This document shows positions 1-11,870 of a stretch of DNA of 64,000 bases, piece after piece. A program made the position numbers and the translations under genes. The notes beneath the pieces are model-generated. The model was given only the letters and a program-made list of their open reading frames with translations, did not search any database and was not told the origin of the DNA. Source of the DNA: Kappaphycus alvarezii. Lineage: Eukaryota > Rhodophyta > Florideophyceae > Gigartinales > Solieriaceae. The stretch is taken from assembly GCA_002205965.3 (NCBI GenBank), contig NADL03000156.1, positions 62,001 through 126,000 on the forward strand, written 5' to 3'. Numbering within the stretch: the first letter of the stretch is position 1; the number at the start of each line of letters is the position of its first letter.

Positions 1-392
1 CCTGGGCGAGACTTGTCCAGAATAATGGCATTCTTTGTTGGAAGGGGCTTTGAGAAACAACTATGGCCACAACTTGAAATTTTTTTATATTCCAGGGAAT
101 CTCCGTTCTCATGGTATGTCGATAACTATTCACATTAGGCCTCTATTGCCTTAATCAGGAAAATTAAGTAAATGGTACCACCTCACTTACCTAAAAGTTT
201 AAGTAAACTACCCCATTCAATCTCATGTGCTCCCCTTTTCCAGATTTAGAGCATCAGCTACTTGAGAGATGTAACATGGAAAAAAAGGCATGCACCTGCA
301 ACAGTCATTTCCGATGAAACATGCCTGATGACTGGCCTTCATATGGCCTTTTAGCGAGTGTAGTTTCTTTAACTTACTTTGTCAACAAGCCT

Positions 393-475
393 TTTCGAGT
401 CGATTGTAGTTGTCAGGGAAAATTTTAAGACAGATCGAATACATCTTCCAAAAGCAAAGCCACCAAAATTTTCCC
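393..475 (-). repeat. Terminal repeat, family TIR1, diverged copy
   Basis: Read on the minus strand this stretch matches the TIR1 end seen near 31.1, 46.1 and 47.2 kb: a G-rich tip, then a tract complementary to ATCTTCCAAAAG, then the segment complementary to CTTTTCGAGTCGATTGTAG. Several positions differ from the other copies, so it is an old copy. The tip points right. No partner end is visible nearby. Confidence 0.6.
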
Positions 476-1181
476 CATTAAATTTAAAGGGGACGTTTGG
501 TTGGCTTGGTGTTATGGAAAATCAATTTAAAGCCCTAAAAAGCTATGCAGGACAGCTATTTCGAGGGACCTTCTCTAAAATGAGAAACGAAGGTGCTATG
601 GAGCAGCTTCCAATAATGAAGACTAGAGCGCGTGTAGATTGCGAGTTTGTAGTAAAACTAAAACTACAACAAAAAAACAACTAAAATGAGAACTAAACCC
701 GAGGAGGGTGCCAGGAGCGCATGAGACGGGAAAAAAAATTTTGTCTTTTCGCCGGTGTCACCTACCAACTTATGGTTAACTGTAGTACCTTCTTTTGTAC
801 AAATGTGCTTTAAGGTATGGTTCTTCCTCACCCTCTCTCTCTCTTAGCACCTCCCAAAGGTGTTTATCTCTCTTTCCTTCCCCTAGGTTATCCTTCTACA
901 ATCTTCTCCAAATTCACTGTCTTTTTATCTAGATATTTTAAGACTGTAAAAAATCCTCTAAATACATCCTAAATCGAGTACTTTTTCCCTTTTTGCTTAC
1001 CATCTTCTTCAAATTCTCTCTTTCTATGCGGTATATCGCGCATATTCACAGCAAAGAACTCCACCTTATATACTTTAAATCTTTATTGAGTGCCCTCTGA
1101 ATCATTTATAACCCCATTCAACCCCAGTCTCAAACCCTTCTAACATCTCCAACCCCTACCACTTCCCCAACCAAAATAACA
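476..1181. other. No gene recognised; pyrimidine-rich stretch
   Basis: A short open frame (379-684) runs through the TIR1 copy and into this stretch but looks like chance. From about 830 to 1180 the plus strand is strongly C+T rich with CTCT runs, like the leaders of the LTR elements elsewhere in the window. It leads into the broken ORF at 1182. Confidence 0.4.
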
Positions 1182-1697
1182 ATGACCAACCTACGCCCTT
1201 CCCAATCCATTTCAAAAGCCAGTCAACCCCGGCCACTAAACGCCGCTTTCATGCTCCTTCTTGATCCCACCGACGCGGACAACTACCTCCGCCGCCAAAC
1301 CAATAAGAATATCATAGAAATCTTCCGAAAGCTCTTCGTTGAGGACGGGGTCGCTGAGGAGGAGGGAGACGGTGGGGATTCTTCCGAAAAGTAGGTGGTC
1401 CCGGAGTTTGTTAATAAGGATAAAGACTCGGACGAAAAGGCTTTGGAAGAAGCTCCAGAAGAAGACGAAAAAAGCCAGAAATCAGCGGAGTAAAATGAAG
1501 ATACGGACGTGGGGTTCTTGGAAATGGGTGGGAAGGGGGGCAGCGGAGGTGATGGTATGGGCCTCGCACTATATGCAGGGGACCAAGTGGTCCCGACATT
1601 AGGTGTGGATGGGAGCATCTTTAGTGGTTTAGGTATTTCTTTAGAGGCGGTAGAAAGCGGTGGACCATTCGGGGATATTTTGGGACTGCTTGTGTAG
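1182..1697 (+). pseudogene. Broken acidic ORF of a repeated family (gag/ORF1-like)
   Basis: One frame of 172 codons starts at ATG 1182 and ends at TAG 1695-1697, with in-frame stops at 1392-1394 and 1491-1493. The first part carries LLDPTDADNYLRRQTNK. It is followed by a Glu/Asp/Ser-rich stretch (EEAPEEDEKSQKSAE) and a Gly-rich C-terminus. A diverged copy lies on the opposite strand at 51160-51720, where the NYLRRQT-like and acidic parts can both be recognised. Repetition plus shared decay points to the accessory or gag-like ORF of a mobile element, not a host gene. No domain was recognised and the parent element is unknown. Confidence 0.5.
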
Positions 1698-2189
1698 CAT
1701 CGATATTTTGGGGGAGTTGTTTGTATCTGATCTAGGGTATAGGATATGGGTGGATTGAATTGATTGTCAGTCTCTTAAGTATCTCTTTTAGAGTACATCG
1801 CCCACACAAAAAATATCTTTATGGATTTCATGGTATCTTTTTGTAGTTTTGTCTGGATTTTAGGGATAGCCAAAAGTCCACATAAGCTGGGTAAACAGCT
1901 TTCGCGAGAAGGGGAAAAGCACGTTGACAGAAAAATTCAAAATAATACTTCAGTAGTATCGAGGTTGATAGTCGACTTCGGATCCACAATTTACAAACAG
2001 CTTGCAAGCCTCGAAGCGAGGCGGAATAGCCTGCTCCTTTAGGAATTTTATAATAATATACCGATCCCTCTTTCATTTCCACCAATACCATTTGCCTCAC
2101 TAAGTATACAGTAGAAACTTCGTCACTCACGATGTGGTCGCCTAGCCTGTCCGCTTTCAAGTAACTCGTAGGCCCTCGGTACTTCGTCC
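1698..2189. other. No gene recognised
   Basis: Short open frames on both strands overlap (1821-2042 plus, 1828-2160 minus), and neither resembles a known family. The 2040-2190 part may be an eroded extension of the LTR-like repeat that follows. Confidence 0.35.
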
Positions 2190-2310
2190 ATATGAGCCAC
2201 TTTTCCCCCCCATAAATACCCTACGGCAGCACCTTTGTCTCTCGAAATAACTTGTTTTTTAGACAGCAGACACCAGATATCTATTTACGCCAATTTACCG
2301 CTATCAGGGG
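2190..2310 (-). repeat. LTR-like repeat family D, eroded minus-strand copy
   Basis: Read on the minus strand it begins CTGATAGCGGTAAATTGG and continues to a segment like AAAGGTGCTGCCGTAGGG, matching the first ~110 bases of the family D repeat that is complete at 29771-30290. Only the start is recognisable. Confidence 0.55.
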
Positions 2311-2760
2311 TGTTATAGGGGGTTAATGGGATTTTTATTGTCATGAATCAACAGAACAGTGGGTGGGGTTGGGATAGAAATTACGGGGACGGGGCTTTCT
2401 TTACTTATTGACAGATATACTTGATAAACGGAGGTTCTCTGGAACCAACTTGTTGTGGAATTAAGATTCGTCCAAAACTCCCTCCAGCAGACAACTGGCG
2501 TTATTCTGGAATAGTTTCGCCCGTGACGAGTGAGCAGTGTTTGCCCTGCCTAAGCAATCGGAACAGCAACATATGCGGCAATGCTAGTCTCAAACCGGTT
2601 AATGGGGTTGGTTCAGTGAGCATGGTGAGACTATATGAGTCCTATGGAGTTATATTCAAACTATATGGCAGGATATACAATAAAAATTTTTTTGATGGTA
2701 AATCCTTACGATTTCTAAGACACTATATTGTTCGGAGAGTTTCTTGAGATTAAAAAAGTA

Positions 2761-3345
2761 TGGAGGCGTCGGCGGGAAAACTGTCGCGCCTGTTTCAATT
2801 GGATGATAGAAAAAAGCGGGTAAAGAAGTCGGAAACGTCTTGCTGAGGAGAGGAACCACGACGAGAAGCAGCAGATGAAGCGAGGTTTCGAAAGAACATA
2901 TAGACCTCGGCGTCGAAGGCACCATATATATCAACCCAGATTGGTGAGAAGAGTATATCGTGGTGATGGCAGTAATTACCGCAATGAATATGATTCTCGC
3001 GCTGTGAGAGTGTTGCAGCGGTAGCTGTATCTGCCTAGATGTAGAAGCGAGCGGAAGGTATTAGAAAAAGTAACCTCAAAGGCTATATCTATTTTGTGAA
3101 GACCATAGGCACCCGGAAGTTAGAAGTCCATTCGTATTGAGCAGGACTCTCAGTGAATTGAAGAATTGGAATCCTCGACTCGGATCGTATATTCGAAGCG
3201 TGCAGAGATAAAAACTTCCTTACAGAAGCGGGCGAAATGTCTGAAAAGGACTTTTCTCCTGTGAGTCACATCATCTTCATGTTTGCAGTTCAAAGTATGG
3301 AGGCCACTTGGATCCAAGACGGGCGCGACTTGAAAATTGTTATTT
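2761..3345 (-). pseudogene. LINE-type pol C-terminal fragment (copy 1)
   Basis: The minus strand matches the copies at 31.3-32.1, 50.1-50.5 and 25.3 kb at both DNA and protein level. Recognisable in frame are TATAATLSQRENHIHCGNYC and RRGSSPQQDVSDFF. Upstream frames are broken by stops and small indels. The corresponding region in the better copies follows a CxxC...H zinc-binding motif and a DV.V.HP segment, as at the C-terminus of many non-LTR retrotransposon reverse transcriptases. This is a dead 3' fragment with no RT core visible. Confidence 0.65.
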
Positions 3346-4605
3346 CGAAAGCAGTCCTCTCCACAAATTCATTTTTTCTTCTACCTGAGATCCTTTCTTA
3401 ACCTTTACTTCACTATTTAAACAAAAATGAAAATTTATCGTCGTTTTTCTTTATGAATCCAAGTTCACTTTACGACTCCATTTTCTATTTAACGTTTGAA
3501 GATTTAGTCCTTCTTCATCAAAGAGAAATAATTGGACTCGCGCTATGCTTCCTGAATAAGGACGGGGTGCGGGATGCTACAGGGAAATAAATAAGGATGA
3601 GAGTCTAGCATATGCTCAGGGACTAACGTAAAGTAAATTTTTCTTGCGGCAGAATTTGGATTTCAAAATTTAGACAACTTACTATCTTCTAGAGAATGGA
3701 GTTTCCTCTGCTCGTGTATAATTCAAAGCTACTAATAAATTCTCAACAGCACAAATTCAATACCAAAGATGTTTTGAAATTAGTCTTGTGAGCGAGAAAC
3801 ACTAAAAGTATATAATATCTTGATTAATTTATAGATATACTCCTCACGATCTTCTTCCTCGAAATCAGAGCCGAAATATCACTCTACAATATACATACCA
3901 CATATAAAGTCTCAAGAAACACCTTTGAGCGACCCAGAACGATGGGAAGCTTCTTTAGACATATGAAGATCCTCCAAAACCTCCTCAAGGCCCTCAAACT
4001 ACTCCTTCTCTCCACAATAGTAGGGTTACATTACAATTTATTTCTCATTTTCATCATTTTCACAATAACAGCTCCCACGCGGTTGTACATCTGCGCCTCC
4101 CATGGGCGCAATCCTCCTCATTTATTGACCCCTCCACTTCCAAGGCGGATCTTCTGGCTCTTAAACTTCCTTTTACTCTAGCTTTTCCTGTACTTCCTCC
4201 TATGACCCCTCTGCCTTCTTTAAACAGTGACGGCGGACACACTCTCGCAATAAGTTTCCGGTTCATCCTCCAATGGTATTCGCCGTGGTTAGTTGACTCG
4301 CTGGCCGTCAAGGCCAGGGCGCTGATAGGACGATCCACTAAACTGTATTTTTTTGAAATATGTATTGTCCTTTTTCTAGGATTAATACTTTCGTTTATTT
4401 AATTTCTCATTGCTACGTGGTGCTACAGTTTCGTCTTCTGGATATTTTTTATTGAATCGACTGAACTGTATTTCCTGCCTCAATTCGAATTGCGAATTAA
4501 TTGAATACGATGTAATATATTATTTACACCAATACAAGTACAAAACAATTAATGCTGCCCATGGGATATGATAATTTCAGAAGAAATAAGTTCACAATTC
4601 GTTGT
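3346..4605. other. No gene recognised
   Basis: A+T-rich sequence with small overlapping open frames on both strands (3942-4181 plus, 4060-4338 minus). No family was recognised. It lies just downstream of the 3' end of the spliced minus-strand gene and may hold its terminator region. Confidence 0.35.
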
Positions 4606-6142
4606 CTAGGAGTTGATCAAACTGGATTAAGTTAGTACGAATGATATTTACTTTGGTAGCTTAATACCTCATCCACCGATAATCCATACTTTGGCCAAGA
4701 TATGGTGCAACTTTACCTATCACATGGTCATTAAATATTCCGACACGAGCTAAACTTTGCTTTAAATCAATAAGTGTTTTATCAGTACCCAACGCATGTA
4801 CAGCTCTTCAGTGAGATGAAACTTACCTGATGCTACCAGAATCAATATCTAAGAAAAAAGTTTCTTCTGTATTCTGAACTACTGTAAAACGAATTGTAGA
4901 GCTTAAAACTCTATCTACAGAAAAAGACGCAATGAAAAAAGAAGAGAAACTGAAGTAACGAAAAAGTATCATTTAACGCATGCAGTGTGGAATAAATCAA
5001 TCAAGTAAAAAGTAAAAGTTACATACCTTTGACGAAACGTCGACTGCTTCTCAATGTGTAGCAATACGAGTAAAATCAACCCTTCGGTTAGCATCCTGGG
5101 AAGTAGCATTCGCATTTTCCCCATGTTTACGTTTATAAGGCCTGAACGCGCTTGCTCTCAATAACACAAAACTTTATAGATATTAAGTTGCTAAAATAAC
5201 CCAGAAGATAACAGAAACACACTAAAAACTCCGAAAATGAACAAATTGAGTGCTCACAGATGTTTCTGTCCGTAAATATGTGACAGCCGCACCCATATCC
5301 ACCAATTATCACTGACCTCGACTGAAACGTGCAAAAAACTTTGAATATGTACATGTAGAGTGCTCTTGGATGCTCATTTCATAACTAAGAAGTGCAACTG
5401 GCATCAGTTGCTAGTCAAGACACAGATTGAAGGGTCATTGATTTTGTTCCAATAGTCTAGAACTAAATTTAACTTCGCACGAGAATGACGATCGTTAACT
5501 GCAGTTGACAGTAACGTACAATAAAAAATACAGATCATTCTCAGAGCAGATGCGGTACTGATTAAAAATACTGTACAAACATTACCTTTACATGCAATGA
5601 AATCGGCTTTCTCAACCCGCATTCATGCATGTGATTCCCGGAATACTTCACACTTCTTACTTTCTTTCCGAAGAGTGCCCATTCATCGCTAGGAATATAT
5701 GAGTACAGCCATAAACTGGAGATAATAACTTTACCTAGCGCGAGCAAAGCAAATATCATATCCTCACTGTTAATTTGCATGCTGCGGTCGACCGAAAACA
5801 AATCTGAAGTACTAGCAGGAATATGTAACCATTTTCGCCCGTTTCCTTACCTAATTGCCCCTTGCGTCACAAAGGTCCGGACATTATCGTAGGATACGTA
5901 CTATAGCAGTGAGTATTAGGTATCGACACAAACTGTTTGAGATCTTTGGCCCCGACAATCTGTATCTGATTTGTATGCCCTGCGCTATTCTGAATGATAC
6001 ATTTTGCAATTTTAAAAACGTAATTACATTAATGACGGATTTGATTCACTGGTAATGGTCTAAGACACCTCTACTTGTACAACTAAGGCCGTTGAGCTAA
6101 TGTCTTCACAAGTTAATTTTATATGAAGTGGCGTCCCAGCCA
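4606..6142 (-). CDS. Multi-exon gene, unknown protein with beta-sandwich-like segments
   Basis: Short exons join in phase on the minus strand. Proposed blocks, 5' to 3', are 6142-6069 (GTPLHIKLTCEDISSTALVV), 5989-5902 (NSAGHTNQIQIVGAKDLKQF), 5610-5586, 5498-5424 (RHSRAKLNLVLDYWNKINDP), 5321-5258 (EVSDNWWIWVRLSHIYGQKH), 5156-5068 (FRPYKRKHGENANATSQD), 4914-4827 (RFTVVQNTEETFFLDIDSGS), 4754-4668 (ARVGIFNDHVIGKVAPYLGQ) and 4621-4606 (stop TAG). Introns are GT-AG. The last has TACTAAC ten bases before its acceptor, and the previous one has TACTGAT. Two donors read GTGTCT. The stretch 5811-5620 is coding-like in more than one frame and was not resolved. The FFLDIDSGSI segment recalls a cadherin-repeat strand, but this is weak. 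The start codon was not found. It could be live or recently dead. Confidence 0.55.
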
Positions 6143-6400
6143 CTTAGATTTTCTAGAGCTGGATTTATATAGCTACAAAAGCTTCTATAAGTGCAAACTC
6201 GTAAAAGAAAATAATTTCAATTGAGAGGCGAAAAAGAGAGCTAATGTATATAGAGAAAATTAGGGGTACTGAGTTTTACTGTAGTAACGCAATACATGTT
6301 GAAATTAAAATAAATACAGTATACTGCTTAATATGTTTGAACACTTTTACTCACTCGCTGATTTAGGTGCTTACTAGTTACTTAAAAAGAGATGTGTAAA

Positions 6401-6440
6401 TGGGGGGTTAATTTACTGTGGTAGATATGTGGGTTGGTAT
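6401..6440 (+). repeat. Terminal repeat, family TIR3
   Basis: A G-run followed by TTAATTTACTGTGGTAGATA and TGTGGGTTGGTA. Thirty-two bases are identical to 47374-47405, 41 kb away. The tip faces left. Diverged reverse copies are seen at 49625-49705. Confidence 0.7.
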
Positions 6441-7531
6441 CCAGTAAATTTGTACCGGAGCGTAGATATCGTATCATTGTCAAGCCAATTGCGAAACAGT
6501 ACGATGCGTCGAAAGCTGTGGATGGCACTCCAATCTACCAGAGGGTGAAAGGGAGGCCTTAAAGAGATTACTTTATGGCTGTGTGGAACCCATGCGTTGC
6601 AGGAATGCGAGCAAATACTGTATAGCGGCTGCTACTGTACACTGCATGATATGAACATATTATTGAGCTCAGCCTCTGTCGAATCAACACTACTCCTCGC
6701 TCTCTGTCCCCCTCCTCCATATTGTGCATCAATTACTCCCTCATCCACCTCTATGGCCCCAATCTCACCCTCTCCACTCACTGGGTGACACCCCCTCAGC
6801 CTCTCGCCCAACTCACGCTTCTCCCTATCCCCCCTCCATCAGTCTCTCCATCAAGTACACCTCCCATACCATTTTCTACCACCGATATCTCCTCTTCGCG
6901 ATGCCCAGTTTCCAATTCAGCGAGTATTTTTATTCAACTATCCAATTCACGGCCTCAACTCTTGGTCTGCAGGGATGCGAGGCATTCTTTGAATAGTTTT
7001 CTGAGCCTCTTATTCTCTTCCCTCTCAAATATAGTGGTAAGAACTGGGATCCAAGAGGAACAGAAGTAGAGGATGATATCAAAAAGTGCAACACTACCAT
7101 TGGCACAGTTGGTATCTCAAGCGCTATGGAGTTCGAGATACGGCGCCCCGTATCTGTATATCTCGAACAGATTGCCACATGTCCATCACTGTTCATAATG
7201 GTAGCAGACTTGATAGACCTCTTTGACATTGTCAAGAACATATTGGACTCGATTTGGGATGCTATGTGCATATCAGTACTTTCGTACATTCTGACCATAT
7301 ACCCTGGAAGGTCTGCGAGTCCTTCCTACAGTATGACTCCAAAACCATCGATGACCCCGTCGACGTCCATGTGTTCATTCGTTCCCCCACCTGCAAGTAT
7401 TAACCTGCCTGTTTCGATGACCTAAAAGACAACGATGATCTCCTCTGTATCCCCCCGGCGGCTTCGAATTCGCCATACTCGCCCGCATGCGCCACACGAA
7501 AAAATCGCTAAAACGTTTCTTTTACGTAATT
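6441..7531. other. No gene recognised
   Basis: Contains Ser/Pro-rich open frames in a C+T-rich tract (6722-7069 and 6724-6996, plus; 7126-7425, plus) but nothing that matches a family. It may be the interior of the element whose TIR3 end lies at 6401. Confidence 0.3.
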
Positions 7532-8045
7532 GTAATTAACCTCTGTTGCTACTGTTGACAGCTCACAGCTCACAAGCAGGTTTTAGACCTTACCGCAGTT
7601 TACTGTCCAAGCTAGAAATTGACAGTTACGTCTATGAACTTTAGATTGCTGTACGTTTTAGATAAACTACTCTTGATCAGCTCCAGCAGGTTTTAGGACA
7701 AGATTCGCACGTTCGACCGCAAGGCTTCTGGAAAATTCCTCAGGTCATCGTAAAACACCTGTTGACTCCCCTTGAGGTCCATATACGCCTCGGTTTCCCT
7801 CCATTTTATATCTTATTAAAGTTCCTCACCACATTTTCCTCTCTAAGCTTTCTTTTTTGGTCCCTAGCTCCTTCTCTCTCTCTCTCATTGTCTCGTAATC
7901 TTTTCTCTTTCTCCCTTTTTCCCTCTCTCTTTTGTTATCTCTCTCACTCTATCTCATTATTCCCTCCATCAAGTTTTAGGCTCAGCCCGCTAACGCTGCT
8001 CAACAATTTACCTATTGGACATCTGTCTCATCGTCACTAACCAAT
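7532..8045 (+). repeat. 5' LTR of the copia element
   Basis: Shares landmark blocks with 13535-14048: TTGCTACTGYTGACAGC, TTTACTGTCCAAGCT, CTCTTGATCAGCT, AAGATTCGCACG, GAGGTCCATATA, CTCCCTCCAT and a long CTCT-rich tail. The minus-strand solo copy at 39.5-39.9 kb shows the same order. The CT-rich tail probably lies in the transcribed leader. Confidence 0.8.
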
Positions 8046-8473
8046 TCTGGGTTACTCTTAAAGAAGGTTAGGGAGAAAGAATCAAACTTCGCAAAGGTAA
8101 TGACGCTTTAAAAATCGCTTTTGATTTGCGAGTGACCTCTACGTAATCTATGGATTATCTACTCCTTTATGTCTTGCGGCTTGTCTATAGCTTTTCGTCT
8201 CTGCCCTACTAACCTCGGTTATGTTTGCGGCCTGTCTTCTTACTACATCTCTGCACCGCAGAAAACATTTTTATTTTGCGGCTCAACACTTTCTCGTTGA
8301 TATATTATTCGTATTCGGTCTACATAGACAGGTTAGTTTCACGGCCTGTGACTCCTTTTAACAGCAAACGCAATCCATATGACTATTTTTTCTAATATTT
8401 CTCCACCCCACCAACCCAGACCCAGTCCAACCTCGCAACTCCGTGCCTGCAGTGGTTATCTTTCGTTTCATCC

Positions 8474-8920
8474 TTCGTTACAGACGATCCTGTCTTCCGC
8501 GAGCTCCACTTCGACGAGCAGGAATTTCATTGCTCCAAGTGTGGCTTCCTTGACTACTCATCCATAGAGTAGGCGGTCGAGGGAGGTGAATTCCTTTCTA
8601 CCGATAATACTCCGAAATTACTTTTTATTCTTCCTTCTCCTCCTCCGAAGAAAAACTTCCTACGGCATACACTTGCCCTTCAAATGATGATGTCTGCTGC
8701 TTTAAAATCTTCAAAGAAGGCCTTTAAACTTCGTTCGAAGCCCCTTGTTTTGTCTCGCAGCGACAAAATCAAGCCAAAAGGACAAAAGTAGCAGTCAACC
8801 AAACCAACACCACTTGTTCAAGTCGTTTCCATGATCTCGCCGACTCGAGCTCCGGCTGCTCTTACTGAGTCCCCTTTATCCCCTTCTTCTCCTTTCTTCT
8901 GCACCTGTTTCTTTATCTCT
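8474..8920 (+). pseudogene. gag N-terminal part of the copia element
   Basis: One frame runs through with stops at 8570-8572 and 8789-8791. It carries FRELHFDEQEFHCSKCGFLD, then a Lys-rich segment (SSKKAFKLRSKPLVLSRSDK) and a Ser/Pro-rich part. The position just behind the 5' LTR fits the gag start. The single CxxC pair is not a complete zinc knuckle. The start codon was not identified. Confidence 0.5.
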
Positions 8921-9577
8921 AAGGCTTCCTACTCTTTTCTCCGTTGAAATGATCTCTCCAGTCCTTTTTCCCTTACAGCTGTCTCCCAGGCTCCAGCTCC
9001 TACATCTTTACCTACCTATACGCTGGAGCCTTTTTTCCTTACTTGAGATCTTTGTACGCTCTAAGTTTTTGGCCCAAAGCAGCTCAAGCAACACAGAGGT
9101 GGTAAAAAGTGCATAAACTGCTTCCACAGAAGAGCAGATATTAACTCTTTTGCTTTCTGTAATCCAATGTAACATACAATGCAAGATCGCGACAAACACT
9201 TCAGTCGTATAAATAAGTAAACCTAATCTAGAGTCGCTGCGCATCCTATTTCGCTAGCCACAGTTATCTTACACTCTGCCGTATTACTTCATGGATTTCT
9301 CTGGATTTCGTACCGACAAGCTTCGAAAAACCCCCGCGATGAAAAATTACACATCTACAAGTCGCGAATGCAGCTTTTACTTTCTCTGAAGAAAGGTGAG
9401 AACCATCTCACTGAAGAACCTCTGTAACCTTCGTCACCAGCGCACGCTTCCTGGAAGCATACAGGCTGTAAGTCCAGAGCACCACTCAGGCAGTCTCTCT
9501 CTGACTTTCATCTCGGACAAATACAACATGCCAATACCGCCAAGGTCATATGGTCGCTCATCCGTTATATTTTTGAG

Positions 9578-9880
9578 ATGCATACCCTCTTAAACAAACT
9601 CGCTGCAAGGCATCTACTCTGTACCGCAGAGATGAACTATAACGTAAAGATACTTTCATTCGCAGCCCAAGCTCTCCAGCTTGTCGCCACTCTCAAGTCG
9701 ATGTCCTCACACATCAAGAACAGCAAAATGTTCATGGCTCCGCTCAACAGTCCACCTGATCGCTTCAATAGTATAATCTCAGTACTAGACAACGCCCAAA
9801 GTGTTGACGACAAAATCTCTATCGAAGTCGTTTGAAGCAAATACTTCCAGGATGAACTTCGCCATTCCCGACGACATTAG
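9578..9880 (+). pseudogene. gag core (UBN2-like) of the copia element
   Basis: An open frame of 85 codons carries LSFAAQALQLVATLKSM and a later SPPDRFNSIISVLDNA. These match the pattern of copia gag (short helix, LxxMN-type turn, LP..F..h...). The preceding stretch 9360-9577 is coding-like in other frames and so is frameshifted. No intact CCHC knuckle was seen between here and the protease. Confidence 0.6.
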
Positions 9881-10299
9881 AACGCCTTAAGAACTTCAGA
9901 TTCCGAGGTCCTTCTTGGAAAGCAGCGTTCGAAATTCAAGCGGGACCTTTAATCTGAGATAATATTACACTAAAAAAGGACCATAATAGCATTCGCTGCT
10001 GCATCAAAAAGTACCGAAACCTCGCTCCAGTTGGTCACCCAGCGCGGGCGCACTTCTAAAACGGGTGGATTCGTGGGAAATGTCTTGTCGCTTCTGAAGC
10101 TCACCTTTTTAAAGAAGTAGACAGAGAAATTGTGTTCTTGGTAAGCATATCTAATCATCGCGCAGACAATGCTATGGACTATTTAAAAATTTGATGCCCT
10201 ATGAGTTCATGACCTATCACCCCGTATATGAAATGAACAAACCAATGCATTACAAAATCTCTAATGAAAACAGTAATTAAGTACAAGCAACTGGGACTC

Positions 10300-11750
10300 C
10301 CACATACCTCGCTACTGACTGGGTGATCTACTTGGGCTTTCGCTCGCATTTAATATATGATCGAGTCGCCTTCCTCACATACCTTGCCTTATCGTTTAGA
10401 TCAACTCTAACAGATTCTACTGCGCCAATCGAAGGCTCCGATGATGTAATTATGACTCAAATTCGTAATCAGAATGCTATCTAATAACTGTTAAATGGTT
10501 TTCTTCACATTCATTCGCCTCACTACCAGCTGATTTCGGTATCGGCTATGACCAATCACGGAATGTGCTGTTCTCTTAATCGTGACGAATTTGTTCTCAT
10601 CAAGCAAACAAATTGCTCCACAGATGCCACTGGGACCCTTTAGGAAGGTCTTTGAATTCTAAATACCTGCTCAAGACCAGAAAACTTTTTTGCTCTGCTT
10701 ACTTCTCCTCAAACTTGGCATGAGATGTTAGCTCACATCAGCATCTCTGAGATCAAGTCTATGGTTATTCACAGAGCTGTAACAGGCGTTAAGTTGGATG
10801 ATTATGAGACTCCAGACACATGATTTGGATGCATCTTTGGCAAATCTCATCGTACACCATTCCCGAAGTTGAGAGAAGGGCGCTCTACGATGCCTCCTCA
10901 GCTAGTTCACTCAGAAGTTTTAGGCATTTTCAGAGTACTTCACTTTATGGGGCGTGGTACTTCGAATTATTTTTAAATGAATAGTTCAAGTGGACATTAT
11001 TGTTCCAAATCATTCACTAGTCAAATGTTCTGAAAATATTTTAGAAATACACAGTCTTTGCAGAAAACACACTAGAAAGTCTTTTGAAGCTCTAAACTTC
11101 TAGAAGTTTCCTGACACGAGAGTTACTGTCGAGAAAAATGAGATTTTGCGAAAGGCTTTGCGGTTGGACAGTGGTGGAGAATAACCTTCCACAGCATTCA
11201 AGAGCTTTATAAAGGAACAAGATATTTAATATGAGCTCACTATTGCCCATACTGCTTATAAAAATGTAACAGCCGAGCGAGTGATCCGTACTCTGCTCAA
11301 CCTAGTCTGATTGATGTTGAATTACAATTTAATTCCGAATAAATATTGTGTTGAAGCACTTTCTCCCTCCGTGTATGTACTTAACCGAGTTACTTCAAGT
11401 TACTTACCGAAAATACTACGCATTATCAATTTTGAAATAAAGCCCCTAAAAGATCTCCCACTTGCCAGTGTTTGGCACAAAATGTTAGTAAGCTGCCCCA
11501 AAGAAGTATTTAAAGAAACTAGATACACGGTCCTGAGAAACCGTCATGATTGGTTATTATTCTCAGTATAAAAGGAAAAAGCTCTATGACACCGCAGCAG
11601 CGAAAATGATCGTGGCACTTTTGGTTTATCTTCAAATTATTCGTCGTATCAGAACAATTCAAGTTTACTCTAAGAGTCTCTGGAGGAGAATGACCTCTCC
11701 ACTGATTTTGGTTTGACGTAAAAGGCTCAATCGATATATTATCATTCATA
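10300..11750 (+). pseudogene. Protease and integrase region of the copia element
   Basis: Around 10320-10450 a frame reads SHLIYDRVAFLTYLALSF, the segment after the protease active site. The expected DSG triad is mutated to YLG. From about 10780 come GVKLDDYETPDT, FGCIFGKSHRTPFPKLREGR and PPQLVHSEVLG, the GAG-pre-integrase and integrase start. At 11155-11500 comes LRLDSGGE, then ELTIAHTAYKNVTAERVIRT and VYVLNRVTSSYLP, the integrase catalytic core, broken by several stops. The order and spacing are normal for copia. Confidence 0.8.
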
Positions 11751-11870
11751 GATTACTCAAAACTGTTATTCATCTACCGTAAATGAAGATGAAAACCCAG
11801 TTCTACACAGGTAGGAGGCTCCTGACTTGTCTTCTCGTCGATCATCTGGATTTGCAAAGAATCATGGCCG

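Noticed and set aside
4755..4826. Ultra-short introns (about 21-24 nt) as in nucleomorphs or ciliates
   Set aside because: A 21-nt GT-AG choice (donor at 4826, acceptor AG at 4807-4806) also keeps the frame, but a 72-nt intron with a TACTGAT branch site fits equally well, and the other introns are 45-230 nt.
7762..8040. 92-codon plus-strand ORF
   Set aside because: It lies inside the CT-rich LTR and is a product of base composition (Leu/Ser/Phe runs).
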